Assembly: GCA_945862495.1 (NCBI GenBank)
Contig: CAMAYM010000108.1
Location: 1-8,611, forward strand
DNA length: 8,611 nt
Reading direction: 5' to 3'
Origin: Bordetella parapertussis
GTDB taxonomy: Bacteria; Pseudomonadota; Gammaproteobacteria; Burkholderiales; Burkholderiaceae_B
Shown here in pieces: positions 1-5,909 of the stretch. The notes beneath the pieces were generated by a model, which saw only the letters and a program-made list of their open reading frames with translations, did not search any database and had not been told where the DNA came from. Made by a program: the position numbers and the translations under genes. Position 1 is the stretch's first letter; each line of letters opens with the position of its first letter.

Positions 1-1376
1 CAAACAATTTTGGTTTCAACCGTATCAAAATCAATCGCACCACGTTCCTTGCGACCCTGTTGCAAAAGCTGAAATAGTGAATATAAATTTTGTATATGTG
101 GCGTGACGTGGGCCAGACTTCGTGCCGCAGGCCCTTGAGGTTGCTGCAATGTTTCCCATACTTGGTTGTACGTCGTTCTCGCATGCGAATGAATCACAGC
201 GTTGTAAAACTGATATGCCGCGACAGTGCCTGCTTTGGCGCCGGTAAGCGGTATCACCATGTCACACACCAATACCAGTCTGTCAACCTGCGGCTTGAGG
301 GAGCACAAACCATTAGAAAGCTTTTCGGGCAACATCGGAATCACACGGCGCGGAAAATACACGCTTGTACCGCGGGTGCGCGCATCAATATCTAAGGCAT
401 CCTCAGGCATCACGTAATGGCTGACATCTGCGATAGCAACTAAAAGACGCCAAGCGGGACGCTTGCGCCCTGAACCCAAATCGACTTGTTCGCAATAGAC
501 AGCATCGTCAAAGTCGCGCGCGTCTTCACCATCAATCGTAATAAAGGCCACATCTCGTAGATCAACACGATCTTTAAGATCCTGCTTACGTACGGTTTCA
601 GGTAGCTTTTCAGTCTGGCGCCAAGCCGCATCGGAAAAATCGACCGGCACATCAAACTTTCGCACGGCTATTTCAATTTCCATGCCAGGATCGTCGATTT
701 CACCTAGAATCTCTGCCACGCGACCAAGAGGCTGTGTATGGCGTGTGGGCTGCTCAATAATATCGACAGATACGACTTGGCCGTGTTGCGCACCACCTGT
801 GTCACCAGGAGGAATCAACACGTCGTGCTTGATGCGCTGATCTTCAGGCACCACAATCGTCATGCCACGCTCATTAAGAAAGCGTCCCACCAAACGATTG
901 GTGCGGCGCTCAATGACTTCAACAATAGTGGCCTCAGGCTTACCACGGTATTCACCCGTTGGCTTGACCAAAACGCGATCACCATGTAGCACCTTGAGCA
1001 TTTCACGCGGTGATAAAAAGAGGTCTGGTCCTCCTCCGTCACGCACTAAAAATCCAAAGCCATCGCGGTGTCCCTGAACACGCCCTGCAACAAAATCAAG
1101 CTTGTTCGCGAGCAAGAGTACACCTTTCCGATTAGGCAGCAATTGTCCGTCGCGCTCCATCGCAGCAATGCGACGGTCAAAACCCTTGAGAGTTTCTGCA
1201 GTCTCTAGGCCGAGTCGCGTCGCGAGGTCTTCGGGTGAAAGCGGCACAAGCGCAGTGCGCAAGGACTCCAAAATTTCTTCGCGACTTGGAACATCTGGAT
1301 CAAAGTCAGGGGGAAGTTCTGGAGTGGCTGCGCTGGGGCGACCGTTCTTTGAATGAGGAGGAAGGCGATTTGCCAA
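1..1376 (-). CDS. rnr: Ribonuclease R, N-terminal part (gene runs off the left edge)
   Basis: This is the 3'-5' processive exoribonuclease RNase R, which degrades structured RNA, takes part in rRNA and mRNA quality control and acts in the cytoplasm. The frame is open from the window edge to the proposed start, giving about 458 visible residues; the family is usually about 800. In order one sees an N-terminal winged-helix segment beginning near PSREEIL (residues 30-36), a cold-shock-like segment with GRVQGHRDGFGFL, and the start of the RNB domain with TIDGEDARDFDDAVYCE. Asp282, 288, 290 and 291 match the metal-binding Asp272, 278, 280 and 281 of the E. coli enzyme. The TTG at 1376-1374 is chosen because no ATG or GTG lies suitably upstream and because the conserved part then begins about ten residues later than in E. 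coli. Its ribosome site is weak (GCGAG). S1 domain and tail lie outside. Family is certain, the start less so. Confidence 0.95.
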   Translation of the reverse strand, partial: MANRLPPHSKNGRPSAATPELPPDFDPDVPSREEILESLRTALVPLSPEDLATRLGLETAETLKGFDRRIAAMERDGQLLPNRKGVLLLANKLDFVAGRVQGHRDGFGFLVRDGGGPDLFLSPREMLKVLHGDRVLVKPTGEYRGKPEATIVEVIERRTNRLVGRFLNERGMTIVVPEDQRIKHDVLIPPGDTGGAQHGQVVSVDIIEQPTRHTQPLGRVAEILGEIDDPGMEIEIAVRKFDVPVDFSDAAWRQTEKLPETVRKQDLKDRVDLRDVAFITIDGEDARDFDDAVYCEQVDLGSGRKRPAWRLLVAIADVSHYVMPEDALDIDARTRGTSVYFPRRVIPMLPEKLSNGLCSLKPQVDRLVLVCDMVIPLTGAKAGTVAAYQFYNAVIHSHARTTYNQVWETLQQPQGPAARSLAHVTPHIQNLYSLFQLLQQGRKERGAIDFDTVETKIV

Positions 1377-1397
1377 AGTTTGATTCTCGCTTATAAT
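1370..1397 (+). promoter_or_regulatory. Sigma-70 promoter of the tRNA-Leu gene
   Basis: A -35 box TTGCCA (1370-1375, five of six consensus bases) and a perfect -10 box TATAAT (1392-1397) are separated by 16 bases. Transcription would start near 1404, about 18 bases before the mature tRNA end, leaving a short 5' leader for RNase P. The -35 box overlaps the first codons of the divergent rnr gene if its TTG start is right. No experiment supports this; the assignment rests on match quality and position. Confidence 0.8.
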
Positions 1398-1421
1398 CCG
1401 ATGCTTCTGAAGTACTGATAG

Positions 1422-1506
1422 GCCCAGGTGGCGGAATTGGTAGACGCGCACGGTTCAGGTCCGTGTGCCGCAAGGTGTGGAGGTTCGAGTCCTCTCCTGG
1501 GCACCA
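1422..1506 (+). tRNA. tRNA-Leu, anticodon CAG
   Basis: This is an 85-base class II tRNA with an encoded CCA end (1504-1506). The acceptor arm pairs 1422-1428 (GCCCAGG) with 1496-1502 (CCTGGGC), discriminator A1503. The anticodon stem CACGG/CCGTG (1449-1453/1461-1465) holds the loop TTCAGGT with anticodon CAG at 1456-1458, which reads the leucine codon CUG. The variable region is long (1466-1478), as expected for leucine tRNA. The T arm pairs 1479-1483 with 1491-1495 around the loop TTCGAGT. All features are intact, so the gene should be functional. Confidence 0.98.
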
Positions 1507-1559
1507 CTGAAGTGTAAAGCAAAATACCTGCTGCTTTAATGAACTTCTAAAGTTTTCAG
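1507..1559 (+). ncRNA. Structured 3' trailer of the tRNA-Leu transcript
   Basis: Directly after the CCA end the trailer can fold as a three-way junction. A closing helix pairs CTGAA (1507-1511) with TTCAG (1555-1559). Inside it are two hairpins: AAAGCA/TGCTTT (1516-1521/1532-1537) and AACTT/AAGTT (1542-1546/1550-1554) with a three-base loop. The pairings are seen by eye. The helices are short and AT-rich, so stability is uncertain. A stable, functional RNA released from the trailer is only an inference. Confidence 0.35.
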
Positions 1560-1570
1560 CAAAATAACTC

Positions 1571-1606
1571 ACCTCAAAACTCTTTAATTAGTTTTTGAGG
1601 TTTTTT
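1571..1606 (+). terminator. Intrinsic terminator after tRNA-Leu
   Basis: The stem CCTCAAAA (1572-1579) pairs perfectly with TTTTGAGG (1593-1600); allowing a one-base bulge it extends to ACT/AGT inside. It is followed by six T residues (1601-1606), as expected for a Rho-independent terminator on the plus strand. In the minus direction the hairpin is followed by a mixed sequence instead of a T run, so it would stop transcription coming from the acetyltransferase gene poorly. Confidence 0.85.
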
Positions 1607-1634
1607 ATTATCTCGTCACAATCAGTGCGTTTTA

Positions 1635-2102
1635 TTATTGCTCATGTGAAGCGAGTTTTTTTCTCATCATCACGTGTTCAATACAGGCATCTAAAAACAC
1701 GTCCCCAAACTCTTCGAATCCTTGTTTGAGGTAAAAGCCTCTGGCATGAAGTTGAGCGCCCAGGACAACTTCTTTGTACCCCCGAATCTCTGCCGCCTCA
1801 ATCAATGCTTGCAAAACTGCCGCACCGACGCCCTTTTTTCTCTCTGAAAGCCTAACAGCCATACGCCCAATGTGGCCGTCAGGGAGCAAGCGCCCAGTCG
1901 CGATTGCCACGCCTTGCTGGTTAAAAGCCAGGGCATGCAAACACTCTGCATCCATCGCGTCGAGTTCCTCGGCGATCGGCACCTGTTGCTCCTCAACAAA
2001 TACCTCAAACCGAATCGCACTCGCTTGGTCACGCAAGTCGGACCAAGAACCTAATTGCACGCGCAATATCGTCGGCTGCACCTGAAAATTATCGTGTTTC
2101 AC
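1635..2102 (-). CDS. GNAT family N-acetyltransferase, ElaA/YjcF type
   Basis: This 155-residue protein is a complete single-domain GNAT acetyltransferase, expected to move an acetyl group from acetyl-CoA to an amine in the cytoplasm. The N-terminal signature IRFEVFVEEQQVPIAEELD (residues 30-48) is typical of the ElaA/YjcF group. The acetyl-CoA pyrophosphate loop RKKGVG (residues 88-93) fits the Q/R-x-x-G-x-G/A motif, and GFYLKQGFEEFG (residues 122-133) is the usual C-terminal motif. The start is GTG at 2102, chosen for a strong ribosome site seven bases upstream. Two TAA stops stand in tandem at the end. The gene is alone in its unit, divergent from the AEC permease; the tRNA-Leu gene lies on the opposite strand downstream. 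The acceptor substrate cannot be told from the sequence, and ElaA-like proteins are poorly characterised. Confidence 0.92.
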   Translation of the reverse strand: MKHDNFQVQPTILRVQLGSWSDLRDQASAIRFEVFVEEQQVPIAEELDAMDAECLHALAFNQQGVAIATGRLLPDGHIGRMAVRLSERKKGVGAAVLQALIEAAEIRGYKEVVLGAQLHARGFYLKQGFEEFGDVFLDACIEHVMMRKKLASHEQ

Positions 2103-2109
2103 TTATCAA

Positions 2110-2115
2110 TCCTCT
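2110..2115 (-). promoter_or_regulatory. Ribosome binding site of the acetyltransferase
   Basis: On the minus strand AGAGGA precedes the GTG start by seven bases. It decides the choice of this non-ATG start codon; no competing upstream start in frame has a comparable site. Confidence 0.75.
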
Positions 2116-2158
2116 GAGGGTCTATTTGTATATTATGGCGGAGGTGGCTTCTGAATGC

Positions 2159-2185
2159 TTGAATAGCGAACCAACGCGCTACACT
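2159..2185 (+). promoter_or_regulatory. Weak candidate promoter of the AEC permease gene
   Basis: TTGAAT (2159-2164) and TACACT (2180-2185) each match four of six consensus bases but are only 15 bases apart. Transcription would begin near 2192, leaving about 16 bases before the ATG. This is the best candidate I see between the two divergent genes; it could be a chance match. Confidence 0.3.
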
Positions 2186-2207
2186 TTGATACCTCTAATT
2201 TCTTACA

Positions 2208-3158
2208 ATGTCAGCTATGTTTGCTGCGGTCATCGACGCTGCCTTTCCAGTATTTGCCCTCATCCTAACGGGATGGGTCTGCTCCAAACGCAATTTACTG
2301 GGTCCATCCAGCCGTGAAGGCCTAAATAGCTTTGTCATTTATCTCGCTTTGCCTGCACAGCTTTTTGACGTCATGTCGAACGTCGAGTTTTCAGATCTTG
2401 CACAGCCAGGTTTTTTTTGGTCGTTTGCATTGGGTATGTTTGGCACGGCTGGCTTATACGCCCTTGTTTCACGTGACAAACACATCCTTCCCTTGGACAG
2501 ACTTATTAACAGCATGAGTGCTGGGTATGGAAATGCTGGCTTTATGGGCATTCCGCTTTGCTTGATGGTGTTTGGTAAAGCTGGGTTAGCACCCTCCGTG
2601 ATTACAGCCGTTTTTACTGTGTCCTTATTATTTGCTGTCACGATCATGCTTGCCGAACTCCAGCGAATCGATCATTCTGGCGTGTGGCCTGCTATCAAGA
2701 AAGTACTGCCCTCCATGCTTCGCAATCCACTGTTGGTCGCGCCACTGTTGGGGATACTGTGGACATTCATGCAATGGCCGATGCCAGCACCCGCCATGCG
2801 TTATATCAGCTTATTAGGCGATGCCTCCACACCCTGCGCGCTGATCGCAATCGGACTTTTTCTCGGACAGACCTCAGAGCAACGCGCTGGACCAGAAGTA
2901 ATGCGCATTGTTTTGTTTAAGCTCATATTTCAGCCTGCACTGACGGCATTTTTAGTGTTGGCTGTTTTTGATGTACCTAAAATCTGGGCCCTTGTTGCAA
3001 TCTTGGCCGCAGCACTGCCTGTTGGCACCGGACCCTTTATGATGTCCCAACTGTATCAACGTGATGCTGCGGCCAGCGCACGCGCCATTCTGATCTCAAC
3101 CGTGTTGTCCGTCGTCACAATTTCGATACTTGTTGCTTGGATCAGCCAAGAGCTTTGA
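2208..3158 (+). CDS. AEC family transporter (auxin efflux carrier-like permease)
   Basis: This 316-residue inner-membrane protein belongs to the AEC family, whose bacterial members export or import small carboxylates such as malate or malonate. It is hydrophobic along its length, with about ten likely membrane segments in two halves and short polar loops, at the normal family length. Conserved elements are LNSFVIYLALPAQLF (residues 39-53), GNAGFMGIP (108-116), the re-entrant segment LGDASTPCALIAIGLFLG (203-220) and the PVGTGPFMMSQLY segment (271-283), corresponding to the second-half motif. The ATG at 2208 gives the expected N-terminus but has no recognisable ribosome site. A second ATG three codons later is equally bare. 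The crotonase-fold gene follows after a 49-base gap with no terminator, so the two may share a transcript. The substrate cannot be predicted; a CoA-linked carboxylate fits the neighbour but is only a guess. Confidence 0.92.
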   Translation: MSAMFAAVIDAAFPVFALILTGWVCSKRNLLGPSSREGLNSFVIYLALPAQLFDVMSNVEFSDLAQPGFFWSFALGMFGTAGLYALVSRDKHILPLDRLINSMSAGYGNAGFMGIPLCLMVFGKAGLAPSVITAVFTVSLLFAVTIMLAELQRIDHSGVWPAIKKVLPSMLRNPLLVAPLLGILWTFMQWPMPAPAMRYISLLGDASTPCALIAIGLFLGQTSEQRAGPEVMRIVLFKLIFQPALTAFLVLAVFDVPKIWALVAILAAALPVGTGPFMMSQLYQRDAAASARAILISTVLSVVTISILVAWISQEL

Positions 3159-3196
3159 GTCATTTTTAATCACACAACCTTACTCAATATTTTTCT

Positions 3197-3201
3197 AGGT
3201 G
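3197..3201 (+). promoter_or_regulatory. Ribosome binding site of the crotonase-fold gene
   Basis: AGGTG lies six bases before the ATG at 3208. A GTG three codons earlier (3199) is in frame but lies inside this site, so the ATG is the better start. Confidence 0.7.
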
Positions 3202-3207
3202 CTCAAC

Positions 3208-3990
3208 ATGTCAGAACCCGCGCTTGCCGTTACAGCCACCTCGCCGGTGCTGACTATTGAGGGTGCGATCGCGACGATAAGATTTTGTAACCCTCGCTAT
3301 GCCAATCGACTGAGTCCAGCAGATCTCAGTACTCTCCAATCGCTCATCCATGCCGTGAATCAAAAATCTCAGGTGTTGGTCTTGCGTTTTATTGCCGAAG
3401 GAAAATATTTTTGTAGCGGTTACGATATTTCCTCACTTGCGGCAGAGAGTGCGCCTTCCTCAATCTACTTTGGTGAAACAGTCGATCTGATCGAACAAGC
3501 ACGACCCGTCACCATTGCAGCGATCAATGGTGGCGTGTATGGCGGCGGCACCGACCTTTGCTTGGCGTGTGATTTTCGCGTTGGGAGCACGACTGCAAAT
3601 ATGTTTATGCCTGCGGCCAAACTCGGGCTGCATTTTTACCCCGGTGGCATGGTGCGCTACGTCACAAGACTCGGACTGAATCAAGCAAAACGACTCTTTC
3701 TGACGGCTGAAAAAATCAATGCATCAGAAATGCAAGATATCGGATTTTTGACTGAGCTGGTCGAACCAGAAAGTTTGGTTGTGCGCGTCGACGCTTTGAG
3801 CGAGCATCTGGCGTCAATGGCACCGCTCGCGCTTCTTGGTATTAAAAAACATCTCAACCTGATCGTGCGTGGGCACGTAGACGAGATCGCCATTCAACAA
3901 GCCGTTCTCCACTCCGAAGGTTCTGACGATATCAAGGAAGGCGCTGCGGCGTGGAAAGACAAGCGCCCTGCTATTTTTAAGGGATCTTGA
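3208..3990 (+). CDS. Enoyl-CoA hydratase/isomerase (crotonase) family protein, atypical active site
   Basis: This 260-residue protein has the crotonase fold, whose members bind acyl-CoA and stabilise an enolate in an oxyanion hole. Visible landmarks are the first oxyanion segment KYFCSGYDI (residues 66-74), the second oxyanion glycines with GGVYGGGTDLCLACDFR (108-124), the MPAAKLGLHFYPGGMVR segment (134-150) and the C-terminal EGAAAWKDKRPAIFKG (244-259), which is typical of the family. Against classical hydratase, the Glu144 position is Asp116 (GGGTDL in place of GGGCEL) and the Glu164 position is Ala136. Simple hydration of enoyl-CoA is therefore unlikely; isomerase, decarboxylase or thioesterase-like activity is possible. 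The ATG start is supported by an AGGTG site. The gene sits 49 bases after the AEC permease. Family is sure, reaction unknown. Confidence 0.9.
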   Translation: MSEPALAVTATSPVLTIEGAIATIRFCNPRYANRLSPADLSTLQSLIHAVNQKSQVLVLRFIAEGKYFCSGYDISSLAAESAPSSIYFGETVDLIEQARPVTIAAINGGVYGGGTDLCLACDFRVGSTTANMFMPAAKLGLHFYPGGMVRYVTRLGLNQAKRLFLTAEKINASEMQDIGFLTELVEPESLVVRVDALSEHLASMAPLALLGIKKHLNLIVRGHVDEIAIQQAVLHSEGSDDIKEGAAAWKDKRPAIFKGS

Positions 3991-4006
3991 GGCACCTCTC
4001 CTCAAG
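3986..4006 (+). other. Perfect 7-bp stem-loop across the crotonase stop codon
   Basis: CTTGAGG (3986-3992) pairs with CCTCAAG (4000-4006) around a seven-base loop, and the TGA stop (3988-3990) lies in the left arm. No T run follows, so it is not a standard intrinsic terminator. It may protect the 3' end of the upstream mRNA, or be a chance hairpin. Confidence 0.4.
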
Positions 4007-4007
4007 C

Positions 4008-4037
4008 TTCGGAATCGCGCCATTCTATTTATATAAT
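4008..4037 (+). promoter_or_regulatory. Candidate promoter of the exported protein/asparaginase pair
   Basis: A perfect -10 box TATAAT (4032-4037) sits 33 bases before the ATG of the exported protein. The best -35 is poor: TTCGGA (4008-4013), three of six bases, 18 bases upstream. If real, the two downstream genes form their own unit, started separately from the permease and crotonase genes. Confidence 0.45.
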
Positions 4038-4069
4038 CATCAAATTGGCATTCATCAAAAGGTTTCAAC

Positions 4070-4885
4070 ATGCGTCAGGTTTTTTTATCCGCTGCTTTTC
4101 TTGCACTCTCTGTTTTTGCTACAGGCTTGTCTGCGCAACCTATTAATGAGCAGTGGCATGGTTTCTGGGACTCAACTGATAGTCAGTTGATTGTGACGCC
4201 AAAAAACATTGTTAAATCAGGCAAAATTTGCAAATGGGTGGGTAAGGCACCGACAGGTGAACATGCTGGGTGTGTTGGTTTTTATGCGGGAACGATTACT
4301 AAAAAAGATATGCTCGAAACTGCCCTCATGCTACGTGAAGAAATTCGATCCAACCGTCAAAATTTGGATGCAAATTATCTAGCCGGTGAAAGTAAGTCAG
4401 TGGATGCGCTAGAAGAAAACTTGAAATTGCTCAACGATGGAACTTTCAGAATTGTCAATACCTCGGATGCCGATTATCAAGGTTCGGGAGATTGTGGAAA
4501 TTTTTACATTTTGGACCAAGGCGTTGCCTTTTCTGTACGTCGTTGCGAGTCTGCAGGCATTGGCAGTGCGCTGATGCTAACTCCCATGCGTAAAGGTCCT
4601 GCTACAGGATCCATTGCTACACTCAACGGCAATTGGTTCAGTACAAAATGGAAATACGGCTATACCCTTCAAAACGGACTCGGCACTGCAACCGCTACGA
4701 ACAGCGCAAAATTTAAAGTCGGTGATGAAATCATTATTCTTTACGCGACAGGAAAAAACACCTTCCAAGGTGAGCAGGTCTACCAAGATGGAAAATTTCA
4801 TCCTATTACCGCTAGTTTGCTACCCGATGGAAGCCTGCAATTTAAAGGCGAGAAAAATATTACTTGGATCATGGATCGGCAATGA
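4070..4885 (+). CDS. Exported protein of unknown function, beta-rich, four cysteines
   Basis: I do not recognise this 271-residue protein. It begins with a clear signal peptide: MRQ, a hydrophobic stretch to about residue 20 and a likely cut after LSA (residue 22), with no lipobox cysteine, so the mature form should be periplasmic or secreted. The mature part has four cysteines at 54, 68, 142 and 159, spaced as two local pairs that could form disulfides. Residues 79-121 look helical and charged. The C-terminal part (182-268) is a run of short beta strands with aromatic and Gly-Asp turns (GNWFSTKWKYGYTL, FKVGDEIIILYATG). The N-terminal INEQWHGFW and the LNGNWFSTKW near 185 may be faint repeats of a lipocalin-like half. 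AAAAGG lies seven bases before the ATG. The stop overlaps the asparaginase start (ATGA), so the two are probably translationally coupled and linked in function. Confidence 0.85.
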   Translation: MRQVFLSAAFLALSVFATGLSAQPINEQWHGFWDSTDSQLIVTPKNIVKSGKICKWVGKAPTGEHAGCVGFYAGTITKKDMLETALMLREEIRSNRQNLDANYLAGESKSVDALEENLKLLNDGTFRIVNTSDADYQGSGDCGNFYILDQGVAFSVRRCESAGIGSALMLTPMRKGPATGSIATLNGNWFSTKWKYGYTLQNGLGTATATNSAKFKVGDEIIILYATGKNTFQGEQVYQDGKFHPITASLLPDGSLQFKGEKNITWIMDRQ

Positions 4886-5886
4886 CAACAAAACCAAAAA
4901 TCGCCTTAATTAGCACCGGTGGCACGATCACCTCGCTCAGCATCTTGGGCGAACTTGATGTGTTTGAATACAGCTCCACAGGCACAAGACTTGATGCGCA
5001 CGGCATGCTGGACAAGTTTCCACAAGCTAAGACTGTGGCCAATGTTATCCCCGTGGCTTTTGATACCTTGCTTTCTACTGCAGTGAGCTTTCCTCATTGG
5101 AAAAAGCTCGCCGAAGTCATTAGCACCCTGACGGACGAACATCCGGATCTCGCGGGCGTTGTGATTTTGCATGGCACCTCTTCGATGGAGGAGACCGCCT
5201 ATGCGTTGAATTTAGGTCTTCACACCAGCATTCCTGTTGTGTTGACCGGCGCACAACGACCTGCCAGTGCCCTATCGACAGACGCCGGTATGAATATTTA
5301 CAACGCAGTGCGCTTGGCCGCATGCCCTGAGGCACGAAACCTCGGCGTGATGATTTGTCTGAACGACGAGATTCAAGCTGCACGTGATGTCACGAAAACC
5401 TCCAACGGACGACTGCAGACGTTTCGGTCTCCAGACTTTGGTGCGCTCGGTCATGTCGATGGTGACAGAATTGTCATCTATCGTAGCCCGACGAGACGTC
5501 GTACACCCGATACAGAATTTGATCTTCGCGAGATCGCTCAACTCCCCCGAGTCGATATCGCTTATAGCTATGCAGGGGGCGATGGTGTGGCTGTTCAGGC
5601 CTTTATCGCGGCAGGTGCGCGCGGTATTGTCGGTGCCGCGTTTGCGCCGGGATTACTGTCACCGGAAGAGTTTATTGCGATGGAGGCTGCGGTCAAGCAA
5701 GGCATTGTCGTGGCCATTTCGTCGAGAGCGGGATCAGGGCGTACCTTTGCGCCTAGCAAAATGCGTGCAGCTGGCTTTATACAAGCCGACAACCTCACCC
5801 CTCAAAAAACACGTATTCTTTTAGCGATGGCGCTGACCAAGACCCAAGACCGGGCCGAGATTCAGCGCATGTTTGATACGTACTAA
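4882..5886 (+). CDS. Asparaginase family amidohydrolase (type I/II fold), atypical substrate pocket
   Basis: This 334-residue protein belongs to the bacterial L-asparaginase/glutaminase family, which hydrolyses a side-chain amide through a threonine nucleophile. Visible motifs are STGGTI (residues 11-16, Thr15 matching Thr12 of E. coli AnsB), HGTSSMEETAYAL (97-109, Thr99 matching Thr89), TGAQRPASALSTD (122-134) and DVTKTSNG (169-176, Lys172 matching Lys162). The nucleophile, second threonine and lysine are kept. By eye, the AnsB substrate contacts Gln59 and Asp90 are Thr66 and Ser100 here, so the true substrate may not be asparagine. There is no signal peptide, so it should act in the cytoplasm. 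The ATG at 4882 overlaps the upstream stop; longer in-frame starts from TTG at 4864 lie within that gene and are less likely. It ends 23 bases from the convergent nudC stop, with no clear terminator. Confidence 0.9.
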   Translation: MTTKPKIALISTGGTITSLSILGELDVFEYSSTGTRLDAHGMLDKFPQAKTVANVIPVAFDTLLSTAVSFPHWKKLAEVISTLTDEHPDLAGVVILHGTSSMEETAYALNLGLHTSIPVVLTGAQRPASALSTDAGMNIYNAVRLAACPEARNLGVMICLNDEIQAARDVTKTSNGRLQTFRSPDFGALGHVDGDRIVIYRSPTRRRTPDTEFDLREIAQLPRVDIAYSYAGGDGVAVQAFIAAGARGIVGAAFAPGLLSPEEFIAMEAAVKQGIVVAISSRAGSGRTFAPSKMRAAGFIQADNLTPQKTRILLAMALTKTQDRAEIQRMFDTY

Positions 5887-5909
5887 ACCTTATATTCGTT
5901 TTTTTCAAA

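Noticed and set aside
90..1356. Several plus-strand frames opposite rnr
   Set aside because: The minus strand encodes a clear RNase R throughout; these are shadow frames with no ribosome sites or motifs.
1306..1572. Minus-strand open frame of 88 codons crossing the tRNA-Leu gene and the rnr start
   Set aside because: It is the antisense of a tRNA and reads rnr in the wrong frame; its low-complexity Ser/Pro-rich end is typical of a shadow frame.
1571..1606. Possible bidirectional terminator also serving the acetyltransferase gene
   Set aside because: The hairpin works in both directions, but in the minus direction no T run follows it, so I call it only for the tRNA transcript.
2126..2317. 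Small plus-strand frame starting with TTG before the AEC permease and overlapping its start
   Set aside because: It has no ribosome site, a TTG start and runs out of frame into the permease gene; the protein shows no recognisable features.
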